The position numbers were made by a program, and so were the translations under genes. A DNA stretch of 64,000 nt from Avoscillospira_A sp052117125 (GTDB lineage: Bacteria > Bacillota > Clostridia > Oscillospirales > Oscillospiraceae). The notes under the pieces are model-generated. The model saw only the letters and a program-made list of their open reading frames with translations, was not told the DNA's origin and did no database searches. The stretch lies in the NCBI RefSeq assembly GCF_052117125.1, contig NZ_JBQKJT010000013.1:1-64000 (forward strand). The letters run 5' to 3'. Below are positions 7,024-16,738 of this stretch, one piece after another. The first letter of the stretch is position 1. Every line of letters starts with the position of its first letter.

Positions 7024-10000
7024 TTATTCGGTGATCTCCTGCGCCTGACCTGTAGCCAGAAAATATAGAATCTTACGCCGTACAGGCATTTGATAAATAC
7101 GGCCAATGGCCATGGCATAGGTTTGCAGTTGACGGGCATAGACAGCGACCCGCTCTGCCTCCCGTCCCGGCTGAACGCGGTCAGTCTTGAAGTCGATGAC
7201 GGTAATGCCGTCTTCCTCTAGAAGCATACAGTCAATGACGCCCTGGAGCATCAGTTGTTCCCCGGCGGCGCTCTGATCATAAATCGCGCCGTCCACCAGC
7301 AGGGAGAATTTCATCTCCCGCACCACCCGGGGGCAGGTCAGAATCTGCTGTCCCAGTGCAGATCGAAACAAATGCACCATATGTTCCACGGAAACAGCTG
7401 CGGCCTGTTCCGGTGTGAGAAATTCCTGGCGAAGCATACGCTGCAATTCTGCGGCGACGCCCTCCGGCGTCTGGCATGCACTATATTCGGCAAATTGCAG
7501 GAATAAGTGATTGGCTGTACCTCGTTCCGTAGGCGACAACCCCCGATCCGCCGTTACGAAATTTGGCTGCCGGAGTTTCCGGTGAGAAACCGGCAAAAAA
7601 TTTTCCGCCTGCTCCGTTACCTCCTGGTCCATGGGCCTCCCTTTAAGCTGGGTAGCTGTCACCTTGGACGGTACTGCCGCAGCAGCGGCAAAGGGATAAT
7701 GATACGCCAAAGTAACGGACAGGTCCTCCGCTCTTGGAAGCGACTGTGCGGCAGAGGGTATTTCCTCTACGACGTCAACGGTTGCTGCCTCCTCCAGGGC
7801 TTCCGGACTATGACAGCGAATGGTCCAGGGAATCTCCGATACCTGCGCCTGACGGGGGTAGCCACCTACAGTAAAGAGGGCACCCGCTTCGCTGCGTGTC
7901 ATGGCGGCGGCAAGAACCCACATACCGGGATTCTTGACTGCACCGGCAAACTGCGGCGAAACCGGCCGGTCGGCGGCTGCGGCCACGTTGGCCAGTTCCG
8001 TCTCCAGATATTTAGAACAATACGTCATGATCAGTCGCTCTTTGGCCCGGGTCATCGCCACATATAATACCCGCAGCTCTTCCGAAATACTTTCCTGCCG
8101 CAGCTGCATGGCGATGGCCTTGCGGGCAATGGTGGGATACCGGACACGATTCTGCTGGTCTAGCACATTACTGCCCAGCAGCAGTGTCGGGTGTGTCATG
8201 ACATTGCTGCGCAGGTCTTCGGTATTAAAGCGGCGGGACAGGTCGGCCAGTATAACAATGGGAAATTCCAAGCCTTTGGACTTATGAATACTCATAATCC
8301 GCACTGCCGCGCTGCTGCTTTGCTCTCCGCAGGGAATGGACTGGCCGTGGCGCATCCTCTGATCCAGATCGGAGAGGAATGCCATCAGGGTTATCTGAGT
8401 GCTATTTTCGACTGTCAGGGAGAAAAACTGCTGCAAATTCTCCTGTCGCCGCTGTCCCCCGTCCATGGCACCAAACACCGCTTTGATTGCCGTCCGCTCC
8501 ATGACCATCCGTAAAAGGCTGTGGAGCGGAAGCCATTGGGCCTGACGGCGCAGTTCCTCCAACGTTTCCAAAAAGGCGCGAGCTGGTTCCAATTGTTCCG
8601 CTGCTGCACATAGCGCCTCATAAAAGCTGCCCTTTCGCTTGGCGGCACGGATGGTGGCCAGCTGACTGGCTGTAAAGGAGAACACGGGACTGGCCAATGC
8701 TGTCACCAGTGGAATATCCTGCAACGGATTGTCAATGACTTTTAGAATCGCCATCAGTGTTTCCACCTCCTGGGTCTCCAGGAGGTTTTCACCCTTGTCG
8801 CAGGTGCAGGGAATCCCCAACGTCTGCATGGCTGCCAGATAGACCGGAGCGGCAGAACTGACGGACCGCAACAGAATGACAATATCCTCGGGCCGGACGG
8901 GCCGCCAGCCGTCTCCCTCCTGCACAGTTCCCGTCTGCAACAACTGGCTGATACGCTGCGCTACAAAGCGGGCCTCCACACCACTTTTGTCGCTTTCCCC
9001 GTCGGTGTTGACGCCATAGAGGCAGTGCAGTTCTACCGGTGGTTCCGACATCGGCGGAAACTCCCGCCCCGGCTTCAACACTTCCTCCGGGCCGTAGGTC
9101 AAATCGCCCACCTCCTCCGACATGACGCAGCGGAATACATCGTTGACCGCCGCCAGAATCTCCGGTCTGGAGCGGAAATTCTCCGACAGCAGCACCTTTC
9201 TGGGGCAGCCCGGTTCCGCCTGTGCTTTGGGCGCATAAGCCCGGTATTTCTCCAGAAAAATCGATGGGTCCGCCAAGCGGAACCGGTAGATGGACTGTTT
9301 CACATCGCCCACCATGAAGCGATTGCGATTTTCCTGGGAAATGGCAGAGAAGATATACTCTTGGATGGCGTTGGAGTCCTGATACTCATCCACCAGAATT
9401 TCGGCAAACCGTCCGGCAATTTCCCGGGCCACGGCGGTTGGGCTGCCGGTATGGCGGTCCACCAGCAAGCGAATGGTCTCGTGCTCCAAGTCGCTGAAAT
9501 CCAACATGTGGCGACGGCGTTTTTCCTGTGTGAACTGTTTCCACAGCTGCCGAGTCAGCGCCACAGCACCTTTCAGTGCGTCGGATGCCGTCATCAGGTC
9601 CGCCAGAACTGTCGATTCCTCGTCGAATATGCCGTGCCATTCCTTGAGGCCGTCCAAACATCGGCTGCGAACCGCTTTCAGCCGGGCCAAGGTGGCGGCG
9701 TCATCGTAACCACGCACTGCGGTCAGGCGACCAAAGGATGTGGGAATGCTCTGGGACAGGGTCTGCCAATCGTCGATTCCCTCCAGCTCCTGTAATTGTT
9801 GCAAATTGATTGTAAAGCATGGGAGATACGATTTTTCCAGCTTTTCATCCCCGCGCATTTGGGTGAGGGCGTCCTGGAACGATGTGATCTGCGCCTGGAG
9901 AAATGTCTGGAACTGTCGCAGCAGATAGCCGCCCCACAAGGTGGCGGCGCAGCCCTCCTTTGGATCAATGGTCAACGCCGCTTCACATCGGCACAGCCAG

Positions 10001-10578
10001 TCTTCTGGGTCCGTGTGGCACAGGGCCGCGTCATAAATGGCGTCAATGGCGCTGCGGAGACTGCGGTCGTCTCGTCCAGCGCCCAACTGGTCAATGGCCG
10101 CCCTGCAATCCTCATCTGTTCGGGCATCGGCATAGGCTTGCTCCAGAACCGTCTCCATGGCACGGTCCCGCAGCTGCCGTCCCTGCGCTTCCTCCACTAC
10201 CCGGAAATCTGAAGGCAGGTCCAACAGATGGGCATAGGTACGCAGCAGCGTGGAACAAAATGCGTGCACTGTGGAAATTTCCGTCAGATAGACCAGACTC
10301 AACTGTCGCTGCAAATGGCGGTTGGTGGGGTCTAACGCCAACCGCTTTCCCAGTTCAGCAGAGATTTTCGCCCGCAGTTCCGCCGCTGCTGCCTTGGTAT
10401 AGGTGATAATCAAATAGTCGTTGATGTTCCGGGGGCGGACGGGATCGCAGATCTGCTCCATCAGCCGGTCCACCAGAACTTTTGTCTTACCGGAACCGGC
10501 AGCCGCCGATACCAGCAACGCCCCCTCCCGGTCAGTGACAGCAGCCTTCTGGGCTGGTGTCAGTTGGATGTCAGCCAA
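7024..10578 (-). CDS. addA: ATP-dependent helicase/nuclease AddA
   Basis: The large subunit of AddAB, which resects double-strand breaks for RecA-mediated repair in Firmicutes. The 1184-aa protein has a UvrD-type helicase: Walker A AAAGSGKTKVL (about residue 24), Walker B VDEYQDSN, VGDVKQSIYRFR, and helicase motifs RIMSIHKSKGLEFP and VLYVAMTRAKERLI. A C-terminal RecB-type nuclease shows VIDFKTDRVQPG. The start is TTG at 10578 with GGAGGTGG 7 nt upstream. It overlaps the addB stop by 8 nt, so the two are translationally linked. Confidence 0.96.
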   Translation of the reverse strand: MADIQLTPAQKAAVTDREGALLVSAAAGSGKTKVLVDRLMEQICDPVRPRNINDYLIITYTKAAAAELRAKISAELGKRLALDPTNRHLQRQLSLVYLTEISTVHAFCSTLLRTYAHLLDLPSDFRVVEEAQGRQLRDRAMETVLEQAYADARTDEDCRAAIDQLGAGRDDRSLRSAIDAIYDAALCHTDPEDWLCRCEAALTIDPKEGCAATLWGGYLLRQFQTFLQAQITSFQDALTQMRGDEKLEKSYLPCFTINLQQLQELEGIDDWQTLSQSIPTSFGRLTAVRGYDDAATLARLKAVRSRCLDGLKEWHGIFDEESTVLADLMTASDALKGAVALTRQLWKQFTQEKRRRHMLDFSDLEHETIRLLVDRHTGSPTAVAREIAGRFAEILVDEYQDSNAIQEYIFSAISQENRNRFMVGDVKQSIYRFRLADPSIFLEKYRAYAPKAQAEPGCPRKVLLSENFRSRPEILAAVNDVFRCVMSEEVGDLTYGPEEVLKPGREFPPMSEPPVELHCLYGVNTDGESDKSGVEARFVAQRISQLLQTGTVQEGDGWRPVRPEDIVILLRSVSSAAPVYLAAMQTLGIPCTCDKGENLLETQEVETLMAILKVIDNPLQDIPLVTALASPVFSFTASQLATIRAAKRKGSFYEALCAAAEQLEPARAFLETLEELRRQAQWLPLHSLLRMVMERTAIKAVFGAMDGGQRRQENLQQFFSLTVENSTQITLMAFLSDLDQRMRHGQSIPCGEQSSSAAVRIMSIHKSKGLEFPIVILADLSRRFNTEDLRSNVMTHPTLLLGSNVLDQQNRVRYPTIARKAIAMQLRQESISEELRVLYVAMTRAKERLIMTYCSKYLETELANVAAAADRPVSPQFAGAVKNPGMWVLAAAMTRSEAGALFTVGGYPRQAQVSEIPWTIRCHSPEALEEAATVDVVEEIPSAAQSLPRAEDLSVTLAYHYPFAAAAAVPSKVTATQLKGRPMDQEVTEQAENFLPVSHRKLRQPNFVTADRGLSPTERGTANHLFLQFAEYSACQTPEGVAAELQRMLRQEFLTPEQAAAVSVEHMVHLFRSALGQQILTCPRVVREMKFSLLVDGAIYDQSAAGEQLMLQGVIDCMLLEEDGITVIDFKTDRVQPGREAERVAVYARQLQTYAMAIGRIYQMPVRRKILYFLATGQAQEITE

Positions 10579-13500
10579 GGTCTTCCACCTCCCTTCTCAG
10601 TTGTTTCCAAAAGTCCTTCCGATCCGTCTTTCGCATGGGCCGGGCCATTACAATACCAGAGGCCCGATGGCATACGGCGGCATAGTCACAGTAAGCACAG
10701 GCTGTATCCTCACTGCCGCGGACAATCGGGTTGGGTTCTACCGCACCGTCTGCGATGCTGTCGGCCATTTGCTCCAGGGTCCGCTGCACATGACGGCGCA
10801 GCAGCTGCAATTCCTCTCGGTCTGCCAAATCCCCCTGGATGGTGCCATCCTTGGTCAACTGTATCGGCAAATAGACCGGTTTTGTTTCAAACTGCTCCAT
10901 GGCCTCAAGAACGGTGCTGTCGTTGAGCAGCAATCCTTGACGCGTTTGTTCCGTCTGGCGTTTGCGCTCCAGTTCCTCCGGATTGGGCCGCTGAGTGGCC
11001 GGTAAGATGGGCCGCCGGGCGGGAAAATAGAGCACGCCGGCCGGCTGTAAGTGCTCGCCATACAAGGACTGACCGTTATCCGACAGTGCAAAGAGATAGA
11101 TCAGCATTTGCAGACCACGCCCATTGAGCAAATCCGTATAGTCAAAGCTCTTTTTGCCTGTTTTATAGTCCACAATCCGCAGATAGGATACGCCGTTTTT
11201 CGTATAGAGGTCCACCCGATCCACAAAGCCCGACAGGTCGGCGCCCATTTGCCGTCCCTCAATGGTGATAGGTCCCAAGGGACCCAGTGCGGAAAATTCG
11301 ATTTCAAATCCCACTGGTTCAAACTGCGATACGCGCAGCTCCCGCCCCAAATCCCGGACTACATCCAGCACCTCCTGCTGATTGCGGGCAAAGAGATAGG
11401 CCAGCCGCTCCGACCGCTCCAGCATCCGCTGTAAGGTTTCATCCTCATAGGCGGTGATTTTCTCCCGGGCGATTTCCAGAAGCCGTTCCTCGCTGACCGC
11501 CCGGAAGCCGCCCTCCTGCCGCACCTGTACCGCCGTCTGCTCCAGAATGGCATGGACGAACGTACCATAAATCGGTGCGTCAAAGGATGCCTCTTTTTGC
11601 GGTTTCAACTGCAAACCGTATCGAAGGAAATAGGCGCAGCGGCAGGCGGCATATTGGTCGATTTTAGACGCGGAAAGCTGTAGCCGTTTGCCGTAGAGAC
11701 GGGAGACGGTTTGAGGTTCCAGGCTACCGGGTCCATAGGCGGCTTTCTCCCGCACGGCGGCAGCGGCTTTCTGGACTGCCGTACCGGCGGATTCTGCCAA
11801 CCCGTTCAGCGCTTCATTGCGGCCTGATGCCGCAGCCTGTCCCAAGGCTTCTGCGTCATACAGCAAAATCCGCGGCACCGCCTCGTCCTGCTCCACCGGA
11901 TTATGGGGAAACAGGCGGCCGATGCGCATAAACAGATAGGACGGCTGTTCCGCTGTATAGGAGAGGTACAGCCGTTCCGCCGGAGCGGCCAGGGCCTGAT
12001 ACAGTACAGCCAGTTCTCGGTCCAGCTGCATACTGCGGCCCGGCATAATGGGCAGTCCCAGATCCACCAACTGTTTCCGCTCCTGCTCCGTTAACAGACT
12101 GGTTTCCGGCTGGTAGGACGGGAATGCGCCGTCATCGGCTCCCAGAAGGAACAGCACCCGGCAGCGCTGATACCGCATAGCAGGCGGCGCACCGCAGGCC
12201 ACACTGTCCATATTGGCCGGGATGGTGCCCACATCATACTGGGCCAGCACCGTGGAAACCATCTGCGCAAAATCCTCCGGGCTGCGCACCGTGTCGCCCA
12301 AGACCTGGTACAGCTGTTCCAATGCCTCCACCACCAGCTCATACATCTGTCCGTAGAGCTGTGCCTGTCGAAGTTCCGCCTTGGAACGGCAGCGCTGTTG
12401 CATCTGCTCCAGGGTGTCGGAAAGCCCGATGGCCGTGAGAAAGTCGTAGAGCGCCATCACCTGCTGGGCTGTATTGGATGCCTGCCGCAATCCGTCCCGC
12501 AGCGACAGCAGCGGTCCAGCGCCCCGGAGACGGCTTTCGTTGAGCTGTGCCAGCTGCTGCGCCGTTTCCTCCGTCATTTTAGCGCCGTAGCCATCCGGAT
12601 GCATATCCCATTCCGCATCCCATTTACGTCCCCGGATGCGCCATGTGCGGGCATAGGTTTCCACGCGGTCACACTGCTCCGGCGTCAGCGTAGACAGGCC
12701 GGACTTCAGAAATTGCAGCACATCCTCCGTTTCCATGCCTCCTGCGGCGGCATCCAAGGCGCTCTGCACCATACCAACCACGGGATTGCTCTCCATGGCG
12801 TCGGTACCGGACACATAGAGAGGAATCCGGAACCGGTCGAACACATCCTCCAACACCGGCCGATAGGCGGTTATATCTGTGCAGCAGATGGCCATATCCC
12901 GATAACGCCAACCTTGACGGGCTAAATCCTGCACCCGTCCGCCCACATCCATACAGGCTTCAAATACGCCGCCGGAACTGTGCAGATGCAGCGCCGGGGC
13001 GACGCTTTCCCACGGACTGGCAGACCCGCCGAACAGGTTATCGGTCAGATGCCGCAGGGCATCTGGACGGCAATCCGTACTGTCCAGACGCACAGTGTGG
13101 CAATTCTCCGGTGCCATCTGCCGCAGCCGCAGTAAGGTGCCGGTTGCCACCGAAAAGGGGCCGGCGGTCGTTCCATCGGTCAACAGAGCCACAGTCACGC
13201 TGTCCGCTTGCTCCAAAATGGTACGGAGAATCTCCATCTCAATGGCCGTCAAGTCGGAAAATCCCCAGAGGATGATTTCCCGGCCCGCTATGTACGGATG
13301 CTCCTGCAACTGCTGGTCCAGCAGCATCAACTGGTCATTGGCATCCTCGCCAATAGAAGCGCAAACCGTCTCCAGGCTTTCCTGGAGCAGCGCCAGCTCC
13401 TCCAGCTTGACCGCCAGCTGGCCGCCGGTTTGACGTGCTGTCTCCCCCAACTGTTCCACACCGATACGAGCGCTCTTCAGCTCATCCAGCAGCGTCAGCA

Positions 13501-13858
13501 GCCGCAGCAAAAATTCCGGTTTTCGTCCGCAGGCGCCGTAAAGCTTCAAACGGCTGCCCACAGTCTCCACGGCACGGGCCATGGCGATCAGCCGTCCTGC
13601 CTTGTCCATCCTGGGACGGCTGACGCCGCCATAGGCGGCAAATACTCGATGGGCCAGCCGGGAGAAGCTCAACACCTCGGCATACCGGGAAATGGTATCA
13701 CCGCCGATTTCGCAGAGCATCCGCTCTGCCTCATGGGAAAACTGCTCGGGAACAATGAGAATTTGTCCCGGGCAGTTTCGTTCCTGGTTGTCGCGGACCC
13801 GTTGGAGCACCGCCTGCCGCAGCGCCCGGGGTTCCGTTGAAATGAAAAGTTGCAGCAC
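10571..13858 (-). CDS. addB: ATP-dependent helicase/deoxyribonuclease AddB
   Basis: The second AddAB subunit, 1095 aa, supplies one nuclease domain and recognises the Chi-like regulatory site. The N-terminus (LIVPEQFSHEAERML) is typical of the inactive helicase-like part. The C-terminus shows YAACRCAYFLRYGL, the nuclease motif IVDYKTGKKSFDY, and CAYCDYAAVC, which gives the C-x2-C-x5-C spacing that, with the upstream Cys, holds the 4Fe-4S cluster in this family. The start is GTG at 13858 with GGAGGG upstream. First gene of the addBA pair. Confidence 0.95.
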   Translation of the reverse strand: MLQLFISTEPRALRQAVLQRVRDNQERNCPGQILIVPEQFSHEAERMLCEIGGDTISRYAEVLSFSRLAHRVFAAYGGVSRPRMDKAGRLIAMARAVETVGSRLKLYGACGRKPEFLLRLLTLLDELKSARIGVEQLGETARQTGGQLAVKLEELALLQESLETVCASIGEDANDQLMLLDQQLQEHPYIAGREIILWGFSDLTAIEMEILRTILEQADSVTVALLTDGTTAGPFSVATGTLLRLRQMAPENCHTVRLDSTDCRPDALRHLTDNLFGGSASPWESVAPALHLHSSGGVFEACMDVGGRVQDLARQGWRYRDMAICCTDITAYRPVLEDVFDRFRIPLYVSGTDAMESNPVVGMVQSALDAAAGGMETEDVLQFLKSGLSTLTPEQCDRVETYARTWRIRGRKWDAEWDMHPDGYGAKMTEETAQQLAQLNESRLRGAGPLLSLRDGLRQASNTAQQVMALYDFLTAIGLSDTLEQMQQRCRSKAELRQAQLYGQMYELVVEALEQLYQVLGDTVRSPEDFAQMVSTVLAQYDVGTIPANMDSVACGAPPAMRYQRCRVLFLLGADDGAFPSYQPETSLLTEQERKQLVDLGLPIMPGRSMQLDRELAVLYQALAAPAERLYLSYTAEQPSYLFMRIGRLFPHNPVEQDEAVPRILLYDAEALGQAAASGRNEALNGLAESAGTAVQKAAAAVREKAAYGPGSLEPQTVSRLYGKRLQLSASKIDQYAACRCAYFLRYGLQLKPQKEASFDAPIYGTFVHAILEQTAVQVRQEGGFRAVSEERLLEIAREKITAYEDETLQRMLERSERLAYLFARNQQEVLDVVRDLGRELRVSQFEPVGFEIEFSALGPLGPITIEGRQMGADLSGFVDRVDLYTKNGVSYLRIVDYKTGKKSFDYTDLLNGRGLQMLIYLFALSDNGQSLYGEHLQPAGVLYFPARRPILPATQRPNPEELERKRQTEQTRQGLLLNDSTVLEAMEQFETKPVYLPIQLTKDGTIQGDLADREELQLLRRHVQRTLEQMADSIADGAVEPNPIVRGSEDTACAYCDYAAVCHRASGIVMARPMRKTDRKDFWKQLRREVEDLG

Positions 13859-13918
13859 AGAAACTCCCTCCGTTTCTGGCTCCAGTGTATCATAAATCGT
13901 CTATTCTGACCAGAGCAA

Positions 13919-14512
13919 TCATGAAAACAACTGCCGTAAATCATAGAGCAGTTCCAGGGATTTGAAGCTCAGGCGACTGTTCTCTGTGTCCGTAATCCAT
14001 GCTACCTCCTGCTCCGTCATCCCGGCGCATTGGGCGGCCGCTTCAAACTCCGCCGATGTGGCGCTGAGACAGAGCGACGGAAAGACAACACACCACCAGT
14101 TGTGGCCCTGGCCGGTGCCGATGGTGACGCGCAATGCCGTATACGTTCCAGCGGGCAGCGTAAAACTGTCGTATTCTCTGGTAGGAAAGAGTTCCTTCTG
14201 TAATGTCACTTTAGCCGTTTCCCTGCAGCCCAGGGATTGCAGGCATTGGTTGGCCGCCGTTTCAATGGAGGAAAGTCCCTGAGCCAATGCTGCACGGGGG
14301 TCGCCCTCCCCTTCCAGCAAGTTGCCGGTCTCCTGCAACACCACATCCCGTACCAGCAGCTTGATCTCCTGGTCAATTTCCTGATCGGAGGCAGCCACCA
14401 CATGTAGCCGTACCATCTTCTCTGCCAGCTTTTGCTGTCGGGCCACAAAAAAACCATTGACCAGAACCAGAACAGAGAGCGCCATGAGTACTCTGTGAAT
14501 CCATTTTTTCAT
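13919..14512 (-). CDS. spoIIR: Stage II sporulation protein R (SpoIIR)
   Basis: SpoIIR is made in the forespore and secreted into the intermembrane space, where it triggers SpoIIGA to cleave pro-sigma-E in the mother cell. The 197-aa product has an N-terminal signal/anchor (about residues 5-25), LHVVAASDQEIDQEIKLLVRD, and the family block FPTREYDSFTLPAGTYTALR followed by GTGQGHNWWCVVFPSLC. The ATG at 14512 is preferred; a GTG 9 nt upstream is possible. Its ribosome site lies inside the right arm of the terminator at 14513-14575. It is strong evidence that the organism sporulates. Confidence 0.93.
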   Translation of the reverse strand: MKKWIHRVLMALSVLVLVNGFFVARQQKLAEKMVRLHVVAASDQEIDQEIKLLVRDVVLQETGNLLEGEGDPRAALAQGLSSIETAANQCLQSLGCRETAKVTLQKELFPTREYDSFTLPAGTYTALRVTIGTGQGHNWWCVVFPSLCLSATSAEFEAAAQCAGMTEQEVAWITDTENSRLSFKSLELLYDLRQLFS

Positions 14513-14575
14513 AAAAAACACCGTCCATTATGTAGGATATCGTCACAAGGACAGTACCATAATGGACGGTGTTTT
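14513..14575 (-). terminator. 18-bp hairpin terminator after ispE, overlapping the spoIIR ribosome site
   Basis: Perfect 18-nt arms, 14558-14575 and 14515-14532, with a 25-nt loop and a T-run (14518-14513) on the minus strand, 6 nt after the ispE stop. The distal arm carries GGACGG, the only ribosome-site-like sequence for spoIIR, so the structure both ends the ispE message and hides the spoIIR start on read-through RNA. Confidence 0.85.
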
Positions 14576-14581
14576 CATTTT

Positions 14582-15463
14582 TTATACATCTGCGTCAGAA
14601 TTTGGATCAAAATTGGTTGCCAAATACGTTTTGTAGCCCACCTGCATCAGCGACATGCTGGCAGTGGCCGCAAAGTCGAAGTGCTCAAAGATACCAAACA
14701 TCACCGAGCCGCTGCCGGTCATGCTGGTGCCCAATGCACCGCAGTTTTCCAGCGCGTTTTCGATTTTGTATAATTCCTCATGTTCCCGCAGCAGCGGATA
14801 TTCAAAAACATTGAGTAAGCCGGCACCGATTTCCCGCAGATTGCCCTGTTCCAGAGTTTTGATCATCTGCTGCGTCTTGGGACGGGCCGGAACATTCATG
14901 CGGTCCAACTTCTGGTAAAGTTCCGAGGTGGGAGCGGAAAAGTCCGGCTTCACCAGCACGTAATAGCACTGGGGCATAGGCGTCACCGGCGTGAGAATTT
15001 CACCGCGTCCCTCGGCCAGACTGGTGATATTACGGATACAGAACGGGACGTCGCTGCCCACCAGCAAACCGATTTTCTCCAATTCCTCATCGGTGAACCG
15101 GTTATTTTCGTGACGGTTCAGCGCCCGCAGAACCGCCGCAGCGTCGGCGCTCCCGCCGCCGAGACCCGCCTCCCAGGGAATACGCTTCTCAATCTCGATG
15201 GTCAGGCCGTTAGGATCGGTACCAGCGGCATCGTAGAAAGCTTTGGCGGCTTTATAGGCGAGATTCTTTTTCCCGCCAGGGATAGCCTCTTCGCTGCAAC
15301 GAACCTGCCAAGGCTCTCCAGTGCCGATGTGGACGGTGATCTCATCCGCCAAGGTGATGGCCTGCATGATAGTGGAAATATCATGATAACCGTCCTCCCG
15401 CAGGCTGCCCACATCCAGCGTCAGATTGACTTTCGCGTACGCTTTTTCCTGTAATGTGATCAT
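14582..15463 (-). CDS. ispE: 4-diphosphocytidyl-2-C-methyl-D-erythritol kinase
   Basis: A GHMP-family kinase of the non-mevalonate (MEP) isoprenoid pathway, 293 aa, phosphorylating CDP-methylerythritol. It has the N-terminal AYAKVNLTLDVGSLREDGYH block, the ATP loop PWEAGLGGGSADAAAVLRAL, and the C-terminal GTSMTGSGSVMFGIF motif. Its ATG overlaps the stop of the DUF1015 gene (ATGA), and there is no nearby strong ribosome site, so translation is probably coupled. Confidence 0.96.
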   Translation of the reverse strand: MITLQEKAYAKVNLTLDVGSLREDGYHDISTIMQAITLADEITVHIGTGEPWQVRCSEEAIPGGKKNLAYKAAKAFYDAAGTDPNGLTIEIEKRIPWEAGLGGGSADAAAVLRALNRHENNRFTDEELEKIGLLVGSDVPFCIRNITSLAEGRGEILTPVTPMPQCYYVLVKPDFSAPTSELYQKLDRMNVPARPKTQQMIKTLEQGNLREIGAGLLNVFEYPLLREHEELYKIENALENCGALGTSMTGSGSVMFGIFEHFDFAATASMSLMQVGYKTYLATNFDPNSDADV

Positions 15464-16710
15464 TTTACAATTTTTCTACCTTCCAAATAGTATCGTTTTT
15501 CTCTGGCATGGCCCATGGAGAAGGTCTTGCGAGGCAGAATGCCATCGGCAATGACACCGCGGAACAGTTGGGACTTCTCCATGACCGGCAGCAGGAAGCC
15601 GATGGCGTTGTCCTGGGCAGCCAGTTCTATGAGGTCGGCGTCGCCGTGAATGTAGTCGGTTTCGCCGTCATGCTGGGCCAGATACTGGTCCAGAAAGCTC
15701 TGGAGAATGCCTACGGCCAGCTGACCCTTCTTTTGATCCAGATAGATGGTACCGTGGTCTTTGCCCATGTACCACTCCACCGGGAACCCGGTTTCGGCGC
15801 AGAGAGTATCCTGCACCGCTTTCAGCAAAGCAGGCGCATCGGTTTTGACGATGACCCGGTGAATCGGAGCAAACTCCTGGGCATCGTCGTGGATATTTTC
15901 CAGCTCCACCAGAGCATAACGGGCCGGGTGCTGAGACAAGTCCTCGCCGGGATGGGCTTTTTTCAGCTCTTCATAGCAAGCCTTGGCCGTGGCAAGGGAA
16001 TGATTGCCGTCGCCCACAGCAAAGACCATGGGTGTGCCGGGCAAACCAGTGTACTTCTCGTCCACATGTTGAGTATAGGCTGTCAGCCGGTCCATAAAGG
16101 CTTGGGCCTCAGCGCCCTCCACAAGCCAACCGGCAATATGGCCGCCGTCCTCCATCAGCATGCAGTCATAGAGCTTTTTCAGATGATCCTTTTGTTCGGC
16201 AATGGGCTCAATGAGGACCTTGTCATGGTCGTCAGCCAGCATCAAAATGTGGGGGAATTCCAGCGGCGCGTTTTTCCGGACCCGCATTCTGGGGGGAATG
16301 CGCTCCACAACCGTTTTCTCTGTGGCACGGATATCAGAGGTGGAACCCATGGAGTAGTCGTATGCCTCCAAATCCACCATGCCCACCAGTCCCTTGCGGA
16401 TGGCGCCGCTTTGCAGGGTCCGCTCCACATAGACGAAACTGTTGGGATAGACGGTAAACAGATCCTGTTCCAGATAGGCCGCCATGGTACGGTTGATCTC
16501 CTCGGTGAGAGCCGGTTCCTGCTCCGTTCCCAGCTGGGCCTCCGGCAAAATCAGATGGATAGTAGAAGGTGCGTCTCCGACATTGGCCCGTACCCGGTCC
16601 CAATAGGCGGGCTGGGAGGAAAACTGATCACAGGCAATGACCGCCCATTTGGACATGTCCTCCACCTTGGGCAGCAGAATCTCCGCGGGCAGGAAGCAGT
16701 TTTGATGCAT
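15460..16710 (-). CDS. DUF1015 family protein
   Basis: A 416-aa soluble protein of the DUF1015 family, function unknown. Visible family features are the N-terminal PAEILLPKVEDMSKWAVIACDQFSSQPAYW, the central VYVERTLQSGAIRKGLVGMV, and VFAVGDGNHSLATAKACYEEL, a conserved GDGNHSLA loop. It is the middle gene of phosphoglycerate mutase-DUF1015-ispE, with a 4-nt overlap into ispE. In other genomes the family is often linked to serine/3-phosphoglycerate metabolism; here the upstream mutase fits, but no role can be assigned. Confidence 0.88.
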   Translation of the reverse strand: MHQNCFLPAEILLPKVEDMSKWAVIACDQFSSQPAYWDRVRANVGDAPSTIHLILPEAQLGTEQEPALTEEINRTMAAYLEQDLFTVYPNSFVYVERTLQSGAIRKGLVGMVDLEAYDYSMGSTSDIRATEKTVVERIPPRMRVRKNAPLEFPHILMLADDHDKVLIEPIAEQKDHLKKLYDCMLMEDGGHIAGWLVEGAEAQAFMDRLTAYTQHVDEKYTGLPGTPMVFAVGDGNHSLATAKACYEELKKAHPGEDLSQHPARYALVELENIHDDAQEFAPIHRVIVKTDAPALLKAVQDTLCAETGFPVEWYMGKDHGTIYLDQKKGQLAVGILQSFLDQYLAQHDGETDYIHGDADLIELAAQDNAIGFLLPVMEKSQLFRGVIADGILPRKTFSMGHAREKRYYLEGRKIVK

Positions 16711-16738
16711 GTTCTAATTCATCCTTTCTCAGCAAGTG

